Positions 9,110 to 18,208 of a stretch of 21,398 nucleotides of DNA are shown here, piece by piece; the stretch's first letter is position 1, and each line of letters starts with the position of its first letter. A model generated the notes under the pieces. That model was given only the letters and a program-made list of their open reading frames with translations, was not told the origin of the DNA and ran no database searches. Where the stretch lies: positions 1 through 21,398 of the forward strand of contig JAPTJF010000685.1 in assembly GCA_029339195.1 (NCBI GenBank), read 5' to 3'. Source of the stretch: Micractinium sp. NFX-FRZ. Lineage: Eukaryota > Chlorophyta > Trebouxiophyceae > Chlorellales > Chlorellaceae. The translations under genes and the position numbers were made by a program.

Positions 9110-12100
9110 TCAGTCATCCAGCAGGTCGATGACGTCCCCCGCCTCCTTTGCAGCGCCCGCCCCGGCACCCGCCCGCGCTTTCTTGATGCCGCCCTCGCCG
9201 CCCTCAGCTGTCTCAGCCTTGCGTTTGGTGCCCTTGCCTGCACAGGAGCACATTGTTAACAAGCATGATAACCACAGAGCCTGGCTGGAATGAGTGAGAA
9301 GAACAGAAGAGCTGATGTGCCCTTGATATGCATTATGAAGGAGGGGGCAGTGAATAGGAAGCCTGCACAAGTGCGGTTGAGGAAGCCTTTGAAGGAGCAC
9401 GCAGCGGCGCTCGCGCAGCGTGTGCATCCGTGTTGCTTGCACACACGGTGTGTGCAACGGAGCGCTTACATGCACGGTTGTGTACGAATGATCAAGCTAG
9501 CAAGTGTGCAACTCAGGGGTGTGCCCGTGCCGCACCCAGCTCACCTCCCACCAGCGCCCCCCAACCCAACCCACACACCCCACAGTTGCAAACCCACACT
9601 ACCCAGCGCACCTGCAGCCGGCACTGCAGCCTCTGTTGCATCCTCCTCATCATCACTTGGCAGCACAACCACCTCATCATCTGCCTCCTGCACCTGCGCC
9701 TTGCCAGCGGGTGCTGCAGCAGCTGCAGGTGCCGCACCGCTGGCCAGCGCTGCCTGGCCAGGGACAGCAGCAGGTGCGCCACCGCCAGCGACAGCTGGGT
9801 CTGTCTGCGCTGCCGGCAGGTTGCCGGAGAGCTCAAAGCCTTCGGGGTGCTTCTCCTCGTCCCACTCATCCTGCAGTGTGATTGGCCAGTTGTGGAAAAC
9901 AAGGCATCAAGCAGGCGGCGCCCAACGCCTCGGGGTGCTTCTCTGCCTGGCGCAGCAAGAGGTCAGCTTCAAAGTGCTGCTTGTGGCCTCAACAAGTGTA
10001 CCCCAAACCGAGCATCCTTGCACAGTTCCTTCGCTATGCAACTGTTGTGACACCTCAACACGCGGGCTGCCCTGCACCCCTCCAGGTTTTAACATGCACT
10101 GCGCGCACCCTGTGTGTGAGGATCAGCTGCGCCCTGAAATGCTGCTCCTGGTCCCCAACCTCCAGGATGCTGCCATGCACCAGGCCGCTGCCGGGCAGCG
10201 TGGCCAGCACACGGGGCAGCAACGCGCGGTTGAACTCGATCTGCAGCAATCGGCCAGCAGCAGCGGCACTGGTGAGAGTGAGAGCAGCAAGATATCTGCT
10301 ACTGGGCTAGTAAGATACCAATAGGAGTGAGACAACAATTGTGCCACAGTGTGCAAGCACCTGACCTCGTCGTCCTCAAGCCCCTCTCCCTCCTCGTAAA
10401 TGAACTCCCCACAGGAGATAGAGGGGGCAAGCAGCGCCAGCCGCCCCTTGAGCACCTGCACCAGGCAGCAGGGGCAGAAGCATACAGTGCATTGGGGCAT
10501 ATCTGCTGGACAAGTGGGTTGAGGCGGTGACATGTGGTGCCGAGGCGGGCCAATGTCGTGCTTCATCAACCACGCAAAGGCGGCAAAAGTGCGTGCGGCC
10601 GGACTGCACCACAGCATAATACCTCCATTTTGTCTATCAGCTGCGACATCATGCCCTGCATGTCCACCGCCAGCTGTGCATCACTTGTTGAGCCATCGAA
10701 AGAGAGTCTGGAACACAGCTCACCTTGTCCACAAGCTGCTGCAGCGTCATGCCCTGCGTGTTCACTGCAAGCTGCGCCTGGGCCGTGCCGCACACCATGC
10801 ACGCCGCGCTAGGCTCAGGCGCCGCCATGCGGCTGACCAGCTTCTTGCTGCCTGACACCTGCAGCAAAGCATTCAGGGCATAGCAGGGGCCTTCAGATGG
10901 GCACTGGCACGCCCAGAGGAGATACCTGGTCGGCCGGCTGGTGCTGACCAGGAGTTACCAACCAAGAGTAAACGTACCAAGGGGTGCTCCCAGCTATACT
11001 TCTCTACAACCGCACCTCCTTGTGCAGGAAGCTGGTCTGGCAGGCCTCAGGAGCGCCTGCCAGCAGCTTGAGCGCCTCCAGCACGATCAATCCCGACACA
11101 ATGGCGTTGGTGGTGGCAATGGCATGAATGATGTTGCCCGCCATGCCCTGCTATACAAACACATGAAGGAATGAAGGGGTGAGGGCAGCCACGATGGCAC
11201 TGGTGGTAGCATTTGCAGGGCTGTTCTTGCCCATCTTGCCCTGCAGAGAGGTGCCCGCTTGCAAGGAGAGCGCTGAGCGAGGTGCAGGTTTGCAGCCCGG
11301 CACCAGATGGGGTTGGATGGTTGCGATTGCAAGAATGCTGCTGCTTGCCATGCCTGCAGGGAAGAGTGGGAGGCTAGTATTAAACAAAAGACATGAGGCC
11401 CGCCGCACGAGAGCATTTGGGGTGGCGATTGTGTTGCGTGCGCCTTGCCTTAGCCAGACACAGCCACCCTAACAACAGCCACCCTGCCCGCCTCGCCTTT
11501 GTGTCGAACAGCGACTGCATGGGGATGCCGTAGCAGGCGGCGCGCAGGTTGGCGGCAGCGGTCACAAACTCCACCGCCAGGGCGTCGTCCTTGTCAAACT
11601 GCAGGAGCAAGGGATGCAGGTTGAGAAACGGAACTGCTTAAAAGACAACGAAGACGGCGCAGGCAGGCAAGGGCCGTTGTCTGTGTCAACTGCAGGGTGC
11701 CTGCAGGTAACAAGAGGTGGAACACAGACAAACAGGTGGGAGAGGCATTGGCGACGCCGCCCAACAGTGCAACATGGCATTGTTTTCGAGCTGCAGAGAG
11801 GCCCTACTAAAAGTAGCACGCACGTCATGCAAGATGCGTGCATTGGGTGAGGCGGCAGGCGACAATCGGCACCAACCTGCGCCGACCCCACTTCTTCGGG
11901 CCGCTCATCCAGGAATGTCTGCACTGCACGCAGGAACAGTGCTGCGCTCTGCGCCACGCTCCACACGGCATGCTGGTTGTCCAGCCCCAGTGCCTTGCAG
12001 GCGCTGCCGCCAGTGCCACCTGCTCCCGCCGCTCCCCCTCCTCCTGCTGCTGCTGCGACTGCTGAGCTGCCGTTGATGCCGTAGCTGCTGGCCTGCTCTT

Positions 12101-14423
12101 TCAGCAGGGCGTCCAAGTCAAGTGAATGAGGGGCCGGCCGGTTGCGCCACAGGTCCTCCATGCCGCGCAGCTCCTCAATCTTGACATTGTACTGCTGCCT
12201 GCATGAAAAAATCCGAATTTGTGATTCAGAAGCTGCTAGATGGTGTCTATAACAGTTGAGGGGTTGCTGGTCGGTTGAGTTCAATCCGCAGCTTCTCATT
12301 TTGTGGCACTGCTATCTGCAACGAGGCACCTCAGGACTGTTGTCACAAGAGGGAGTGGAAAGTGCCACGTCAAGTGTGAAGCATCACAATCCATGGATGC
12401 AGCAGATTGAATAGGCACCCATTAAGGATCAACATGCCAACCCTTGATCCTGCATTGTTGCTGGAGGACATGTCAAAACGTTGCAGTACGCATGCCACAG
12501 CCCCATGTCACAGCCCCATAGCTTGCCTGAACACGCGCTCGGCATATTGCCCGCTGCTCTCCCCGTCCCGGCGCTTGTAGATGGAAGGGTCGTCAGCAGT
12601 GCTCCCGCCGCCCTCCTCCCCCTCCTTGTCACCATCTGAAATGGGAGCGCAGCGAGGACACGCATGCTTTTATGGTGTGAGTGTAGCGGTTTTGTTGAAC
12701 GTGCATAGACCAAGGCCCAAGCACTGCGTATTGACTCGACTGTGCCAGATGGCACGCGCCTGCTCTGCGCCCGCACGCCTCCCATGCATTCCCTACACGA
12801 CACACAGCCACGGCATGCATACCTGCCGCAGCTGATTCGTTCAAATCGGAAGCTTCAGGGGCGCCAAAGAGCAGGGGAAAGAGCATATCCTTGGCCCAAA
12901 CAATGCAGTGAATGGGCTTGTCGGGCGTGTTGCGCAGCGTGCAGACGGGGAAGGACTTGGGGGCGGGCTTGGGTTGGCACTCGAAGCATTCGGTGCGCCC
13001 CTTCATGTGCACACTGACCTGGAGCCATTACGGCCAGGGGCGTGTAAGGAACAAGGCGTTTAGAATGAACCCACTGTTGGCCGCAACTTCCAAGTCAACA
13101 TATACTGTGGTGAATTAAAAGCACAAGGCAGGCTTCAGCTGGGGCACCCGAACGCCAGGCACGTAGATCATGCTCTATGTCACAACAAATGATTCAGTAC
13201 AACGGAAGCAGCGTCTAACCTGTCCCAGGTACCCCGCGGTGCCAGACTCCACCAGGGGTACCCCCGCCGCCAGGCACAGACGGTTCACATGCCGCCGGGC
13301 CTCGAGGTTATCCAGTCCATTCAGCACGCAGTCAAAGCGGCGGAAGAAGTCGACGTCGTACTGCCTCTCCTTGACGTTGCCCTGCAAGTGCAAAACACTC
13401 ATAATATCTCTCAGTTGCGATAACAAGCGAGGTAGTAGACACACACTCAAAGCCGCGGAAACAAACGTCATCCTCTGCTCTTTCTTTACTTAAGGTTGCA
13501 CATGGCGCCAAGTACTGATGTCAACACCATGGCCCGCAGCCCCAGGCACCGACTTGCTCCGCCCACACAATGCACTTTGGCATGAGATGGTTAAGCTTGC
13601 CTGGTAAGCCTTGATGTCGATTCCCGGCCGCATGGCCCGCACAGCCTCTGCCGCCACCAACGACTTGCTCTGCCCCACATGCCGCTTGCGGAACAAGAAC
13701 TGCCGGTTCAGATTGCTCGTCTCGATCGTGTCCATGTCAATCTGCAGATGATACATGATTACCAAACAGACAGAGCGGAACTGCCGCTTCAGTATGCTGG
13801 CCTTACTTGTGTACATTTGCAGATGTCAGGCGCAAGACCAGGAGAACTGCAGAGGGGTGCAAATACTATTGAACGAACTTGAAAAGTCCAGGGCAGCAGG
13901 TACCCGCCTTGAGTTGCGTCGGCACAAAGACGGTGCATGCTCTGCACAGGCGGCAGCGCAAGTTGGATGTGCAGGCAGGCGGCGGTAAAAACAATGTGCA
14001 GGCAGGTGCCAGCACCTGCATGGTGACAGCTGGCAGGCAGGCGGCTGCTGTTTCCAGCACGGCAGCGCTGCTTCAGCATGTCAACTACCAGCGGCAGCTC
14101 GGTTGCAGTAATCAATCAGTCAGCCCCAGCGAGCAGGCAGGCAGGGCGGGCGGGCGCACCACTTCGATGTGCTGGAAGCCGCTCATCGCCAGCGTTTTGA
14201 GCAGCTCGCACCCAATTCCGCCAGCACCCACCGCAAGCACGCGCGCCTTCTCCACCTGCAGAGTGATGGTAACCAGGCCATGTTGAGAGGGCACCAAGGT
14301 TCTGCGCAGAACATGGCAGCCATTTCATACTCGTGCTTGCACCGCCGCCACCGCTGCCGCCACCTTCCTCCACTCCCCAACTGCACACCCAAGCGTGGGG
14401 CACCGCCGTGCCGGGGGCTTCAT
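9110..14423 (-). CDS. UBA2: SUMO-activating enzyme E1 catalytic subunit UBA2 (SAE2)
   Basis: UBA2 pairs with SAE1, adenylates SUMO with ATP, binds it as a thioester and hands it to UBC9, mainly in the nucleus. Exons (minus): 14423-14331, 14255-14160, 13741-13601, 13381-13220, 13018-12823, 12635-12527, 12198-11877, 11598-11497, 11147-11016, 10858-10724, 10455-10361, 10268-10109, 9870-9612, 9237-9110. All phases agree, giving 709 residues (human about 640). Visible features: ATP-binding GAGGIG at 41-46; [12 protein letters not shown]; zinc ligands CFEC (175-178) and CMVC (471-474); catalytic Cys190 in CTLRNTP; the [14 protein letters not shown] helix; a ubiquitin-fold domain ending [18 protein letters not shown] as in plants; an acidic SUMO-interaction-like motif [14 protein letters not shown] (about 645-658); basic KRK and KKAR stretches (possible NLS); and a terminal DVIDLLDD. 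Three introns need GC donors. The start is the weakest point: in-frame ATGs upstream to 14633 could extend the N-terminus. Confidence 0.93.
9923..9949 (-). repeat. Decayed intronic echo of UBA2 exon 13
   Basis: Within the UBA2 intron between exons 12 and 13, the 14-mer TCGGGGTGCTTCTC recurs (9929-9942) from the start of exon 13 (9842-9855). In the minus-strand reading both encode EKHPE. The echo is followed by ALGAA rather than GFELSG and is not used in the model. Confidence 0.6.
10629..10679 (-). repeat. In-frame duplicate of the 3' half of UBA2 exon 10
   Basis: The 54-nt end of exon 10 (10777-10724, reading [18 protein letters not shown]) has a diverged copy in the next intron that reads [17 protein letters not shown]. 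Exactly one codon is missing and there is no stop. The copy is followed by a GTATTA donor. An AG inside it (GATGCACAG) would allow a phase 0-0 cassette exon starting at the Leu codon. UBA2 homologues have only one such segment, so the copy is either a skipped duplicate or an alternative exon. Confidence 0.75.
11148..11496 (-). other. UBA2 intron 8, GC-AG type
   Basis: The exon ends SLFDTK (CACAAAG) before GCGAGG, and the acceptor is TTGTATAGCAG. The join FDTK-GMAGNII matches the conserved FDIKSMAGNII of other UBA2 proteins in length and phase. No phase-0 GT donor with a sensible context is near. The donor differs from the usual GCAAGY, so this is the least certain of the three. Confidence 0.75.
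12199..12526 (-). other. UBA2 intron 6, GC-AG type
   Basis: The donor is TTCAG followed by GCAAGC and the acceptor is TTCATGCAG, with phases 2 and 1 matching. The joined product reads [17 protein letters not shown], then GMEDLW. The Phe-to-Trp spacing equals that of human UBA2. Confidence 0.85.
13382..13600 (-). other. UBA2 intron 3, GC-AG type
   Basis: The exon 3 end AAGGCTTACCAG is followed by GCAAGC, and the acceptor is CTTGCAG. Joining AYQ directly to [13 protein letters not shown] keeps the same spacing as other UBA2 proteins. No usable GT lies nearby. Confidence 0.85.
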
Positions 14424-15762
14424 CGCCGTGGCGTAACCCTGGACCGAAAAACTCGCCAACGCGCCCCGATCGCACAGCTCACGCACCCTCTCAACCAAGA
14501 AATCGCTGGTAGCGGCGAAAGGCCAAGAGGGCCCGGGCAAAGGGACCGCCGTGTTCATCTCGGCTGTTGAATCCATGCAAATGCCGCCTTGCGCTGCCCT
14601 GCCTTGCCGCCAACGCCGACATGCTGGCGCCACCTCGCCGCCCGGCGGTGAAGCGGCAGGCCACTTTTAGATCCTTACTACTCTTCAGCATGCGCTGCTT
14701 TATGGTGCTAGAGTCACAAAGAGAACATAAACAGCACACATGCAGTGGGGGCAGGGCACAGTGCGGGCACCGTGCACCGTGCGCCGCCATGGCGCGCCGC
14801 CATAGCGCGCAGCCATGGCGGCACTGGGTGACCCCCCCGTTTCCGGCCCAACCGGCGCGACCACCCCGCATATTACGTGCCTGCAAGTGTTAAAACAACG
14901 AAAGGAACGAAGATCTGGCGCCCGGCGACAAGTTGGTGGGAGGGCCAGGTGGCCGCCAGCGGCGCCCCCAGCAGCAGCCAGCACCCGCCGCAGGGGGGTT
15001 GTACGGCGGCTGCAGCAGACCCCTCCAATGACCTTACCCCATGCCCCCCCATACCACAGGTAAGTGCAGGAAGTGGTTAGGGGTACATTTGCAAGCTTCA
15101 GGGCGCAATAGCAGGAGCCCCAAAATTGGCCCTCATGTACTGCCGCTGGTTTACTGCTGGTCAGTACGAAGATAGAGCCCAGATGCCGCCACAAGGGCAT
15201 AGAGCACAGGCCCGTACCAAACAAGCTATAGCACGTCAACCTTGAATGGTTGCAACTGAAGATTACCAAACCGGCATCCTTGAGGGCCTGGCAGGGAGCA
15301 GGATGAGCACGATGGCGGCCGCCCAGGTTGCACGCACCGCTGCGCACGGCGCCCGCCGCTTGCACTTTGCCTCATACTCCCCTGGCGTTGCGTTCCTTGC
15401 AATGTGAGATTCAATTGGTCATTGACGCAGGAATAAGCACTGTCATCAAGCCCCGGTGCTCCAACTATCTGCCTCAGCAGGGGGCGCCACAGATGATTTA
15501 CAAAAGTAGAATCCGGTCAAAGAGGGGTGGGGGGCCATATACTTTTTTAAATGTGGGGGGGCTGCGGACCCCCACCCCCCCCGCTTTTTGAAAATGTATA
15601 GTCGAGACATGATTGACATCGAGCAAGTTTGGCACCGGGCAAGACGAGGAGGTCACACACATCACAGAAATGATAGCGGTTGGGAGGAGGAACACTTCAA
15701 GATGTGGTGCTGTCGGTGAGGCACAAACAGGCTCCTGCATCGGGCAGCTTCGGCCAGCTTAC
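14424..15762. other. UBA2 5' flank and intergenic stretch
   Basis: Upstream of UBA2. The frame of its first exon stays open to about 14633, so 5' UTR or extra N-terminal coding sequence may lie there. The 221-residue minus frame at 15365-14700 is Cys/His/Arg-rich with no splice support. Near 14789-14820 a short inverted repeat (GCCGCCATGGC / GCCATGGCGGC) flanks an 18-nt loop. Around 15545-15590, GTGGGGG and CCCCCAC form a G/C hairpin between AT-rich flanks. No other gene was found. Confidence 0.4.
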
Positions 15763-15851
15763 GCGTGGACGGCGCCCTCCAAATTGCTCTCCGCCAGCAC
15801 ACAAAGCTCAATGTCCTGCAGCCGCTGCACGTGGTGCCACATCAGCTGGGC
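15763..15851 (-). CDS. Isolated minus-strand exon, unrecognised
   Basis: The acceptor GATGCAG precedes GCCCAGCTG, and the frame reads AQLMWHHVQRLQDIELCVLA, then ESNLEGAVHA. It ends either at TAA (15761-15759) or, more likely, at the GTAAGC donor (15762-15757) that overlaps it. The sequence is amphipathic and helical. It could be an internal or terminal exon of a gene between UBA2 and the minus-strand gene near 17.5 kb. No partner exon was found with certainty. Family unknown. Confidence 0.4.
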
Positions 15852-15894
15852 CTGCATCAAACAAGTGCAGCTCATCTTTGACTGCAACCCAAAA

Positions 15895-15973
15895 GATGTG
15901 CAGACCACCTGTACAGACCACCTGTACAGACCACCTGATGTGCAGACCACCAGATGTGCAGACCACCTGTACA
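15895..15973 (+). repeat. CAGACCACCTGTA minisatellite
   Basis: About five imperfect units of 13 to 19 nt alternate CAGACCACCTGTA with GATGTGCAGACCACC. The array lies directly upstream, in minus-strand terms, of the isolated exon at 15851-15763. It is too short and too irregular to be a CRISPR array. Confidence 0.8.
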
Positions 15974-17509
15974 CAAGGGGAACGGGGTGTCTTGATGACG
16001 TCTTGCGCCGGGTAAGACCTGCCATGTCCGACCATGAAAAGCGTCTTGCAACCTGTGTTTCCCCACTTTGCCTGATGAGTTAGTCATATCTTGCCTATGT
16101 TCACAGTGTTGAAGCATAAAACAGGTGTTCTGACACATTTGGTTTTGGGGGGCCTGCCAGACGTGCCAAGACGTGCCAAGACGCGGAGGCCGGGGCTGGG
16201 GTGCATCTGACCTGTTGTCATATGGCTTGCCTGGGACTGCCTAAGCTGCCACCTATTGGCCTATTTGCAAGCCATGCGAGTCACAGCTGCTCCTGGCCAC
16301 CACTTGGTCCCGCATTGCCATTGGAGACTTGGAGACTTGGCACCAATCTTGGCCAACGCTGGTGATACATGCTTTGCCTCGGCCAAAAGCGGCGTCCACC
16401 CTCACCCCTCTCCTCCTCCTGGACCTCCCCCCGCCAGAGCCTTGCATCAACCTGATCCCCATCCGGCCCACATGCTGTCCGCCCCTCTCCCTCCCTTTCC
16501 CCAGCCGCCCGCCCCTCTCCCCCCGTTTCCCCAGCCACCCGGCCGTCTGCACGCTTCTGCCCACTTACCCCTGCCCTCCCCTGTAGCCGCCCCCACTCGG
16601 TTGATCCCCACTCACACCCCCTCCCTCGTGCTACAGCCTGCCCGTCCATGCCCTGCCTGCCACCTTCCGCGTTCTTGCCCGCCAAGTCAGCCGCCCCTCC
16701 ACACGCCCCTATGCCCGCCCGACCACCTTCCCTCCTATACTTTCCCTACCTCCCTCCGCCTTCCCTTACTATCAATTTTGTACTATGTGTTGCCACTATC
16801 TGCCAGTGTGAGCACACGGCGTCAGCGCGGCTTACGGCAATCGCCAACAGTGTGGTGAGCGACGGAGCAACGTCCAGCCGGCCGCATCCCACCGTCAGAG
16901 ATGCATAACCACATGGCTTGCAGAGAGGGTGCTTAGGGTTGCCAACAATGCGATTTCGATCAATACATGTGATTTCTGCTTGCGCATGAGCGGATTTTTG
17001 GTGCATGGGCACTGCCCTCCTTCTGCCTATCACATAGCTTGAACCTTCAGTGCGGACATCGTTGGCAGTCACTTCAATTCAAGCCATGTGATTGTTGCCT
17101 AGCCCAATGCCCTGATAATTATGTATCCCTCCTAAAAACGTTTACCCCGCCGCTGCGCTGCCGTCTGTGTGCTTAAGCGCTTGCCACTGGCCCCGCTCTG
17201 GCATCGCCGGGCATCGGGCGGCAGGGCGGCAAGCATCGCCCCTCTGGCAAGCTGCAGCAAGCACATTCTCGATGGTTTGACCCAATACTGCTATACTTCC
17301 ATCTCAGTGAAGTATGCTTTCAAAATGCGAAGTGTGTGCAGCACTTCATGCGCAGATGGCAAACTTTGCCTTGAAGCTGCCGCTGGCCGCCACCCACATG
17401 TTGCGTGGGGGCGAAAGGACTTCTCGGCCGGCACCGCCCACCAGCCACCCATGTGCATGTGCGCTGAATGTGGCTCAGCTCATACCTGAGGCAAAACAGC
17501 GCTTCCTAC
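15974..17509. other. Mostly noncoding, with a long pyrimidine tract
   Basis: About 16400-16780 is C/T-rich (CCCTCCC-type runs), giving artefactual Pro-rich frames. Short tandem repeats occur at about 16160 (ACGTGCCAAG twice) and 16322 (TTGGAGACTTGGAG). One possible minus exon ends at a GTAAGC donor (16835-16830) and reads GYASLTVGCGRLDVAPSLTT, then LLAIA. An overlapping plus reading (EHTASARLTAIANSV before GTGAGC) competes with it. In 17200-17500 three minus frames compete as continuation of the gene starting at 17763, and I cannot choose between them. Confidence 0.35.
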
Positions 17510-17763
17510 CTGGGAGGAGCGCTGGTTGAAGAGGTACCACGGCAGGCTCTTGCTCACCAGGCACATGCCAACGTTGCCGCCATCGCTAGTGCTAAAAGTG
17601 GCGGGCAAAGTAGCATGCTCCAGCGGCCAGAGCACTTGAATGGCGGTATGTGTGGCAGTGGGAGTTCCCAGAGTACCAGGTCGTGAGGACAGGACATGAA
17701 GCGCCCACCACTGGCCGGGGCTGCCCACCCAGGTGCTGGCGGCACAGGTGCCAGGTGTGCCAT
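17510..17763 (-). CDS. First two exons of an unrecognised minus-strand gene
   Basis: ATG 17763 has a good context (CACAGCATGGC). Exon 1 (17763-17636) reads MAHLAPVPPAPGW, later GGRFMSCPHDLVLWELPLP and HIPPF. A 44-nt intron (GTGCTC...TTTTAG) joins it in phase 2 to exon 2 (17591-17510), which reads TSDGGNVGMCLVSKSLPWYL, then FNQRSSQ, and ends at a GTAGGA donor. The junction creates Asn-Thr-Ser. The aromatic and Cys-rich composition looks like folded protein, but I recognise no family. Downstream exons are unresolved. The gene is divergent from the plus-strand gene that begins near 18.1-18.2 kb. The very short intron is the weakest part of the model. Confidence 0.45.
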
Positions 17764-18154
17764 GCTGTGCTCCTGCTCAGCTGCGTCGGCCGAACAATCT
17801 GGTGATCGGGGCCCGGCCGCTCATTTGCACTGCAATATGCTCGTTCCTGCAACAGAATAGCGCCATGGCGACCACAGCTGTCGCGTGACGCCGACAAACG
17901 GTTGGCCCGCTGGCGTCCGCGGCCAGTGGTTGCCGGCGCGTTCCATTGACAAACCCGGCACAGAGGTGATTAGCAGGGCGCGGGGCGGGGAGGGCGGCTT
18001 GCGTGAGCAAAACTTGAGGGTTGGTCGACCGGCCGGCCGAGCTCTCGCGGGCTGCACAGCCAGTTTCACGCCATAACGGCCTGCCTAATCCGCGCTTTGA
18101 CAGGCGAGAAACGGCGAGCATGCCACGCGTGCCTCAGAAGCTCCTGCCTAGCGG

Positions 18155-18208
18155 CATTGACTCTGCCAGCGGCATCGACTCTGCCAGCGGCATCGACTGC
18201 GCGCAGGT
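18155..18208 (+). repeat. Three 18-nt tandem units
   Basis: Three near-identical copies of GCGGCATYGACTCTGCCA lie immediately upstream of the first confident exon of the plus-strand gene. In frame they would encode Leu-Pro-Ala-Ala-Ser-Thr repeats if the exon extends this far left. Confidence 0.8.

Noticed and set aside
14700..15365. 221-residue minus-strand open frame upstream of UBA2
   Set aside because: Cys/His/Arg-rich composition, no conserved-looking block, and it crosses CATGG-rich inverted repeats; there is no sign of coding.
15895..15973. Short repeats resembling a CRISPR array
   Set aside because: Units are of unequal length with no unique spacers, and the DNA is clearly eukaryotic; it is a minisatellite.
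16256..16858. 200-residue Pro-rich plus-strand frame
   Set aside because: Product of a long C/T tract; no charged or aliphatic pattern and a competing minus frame of the same length.
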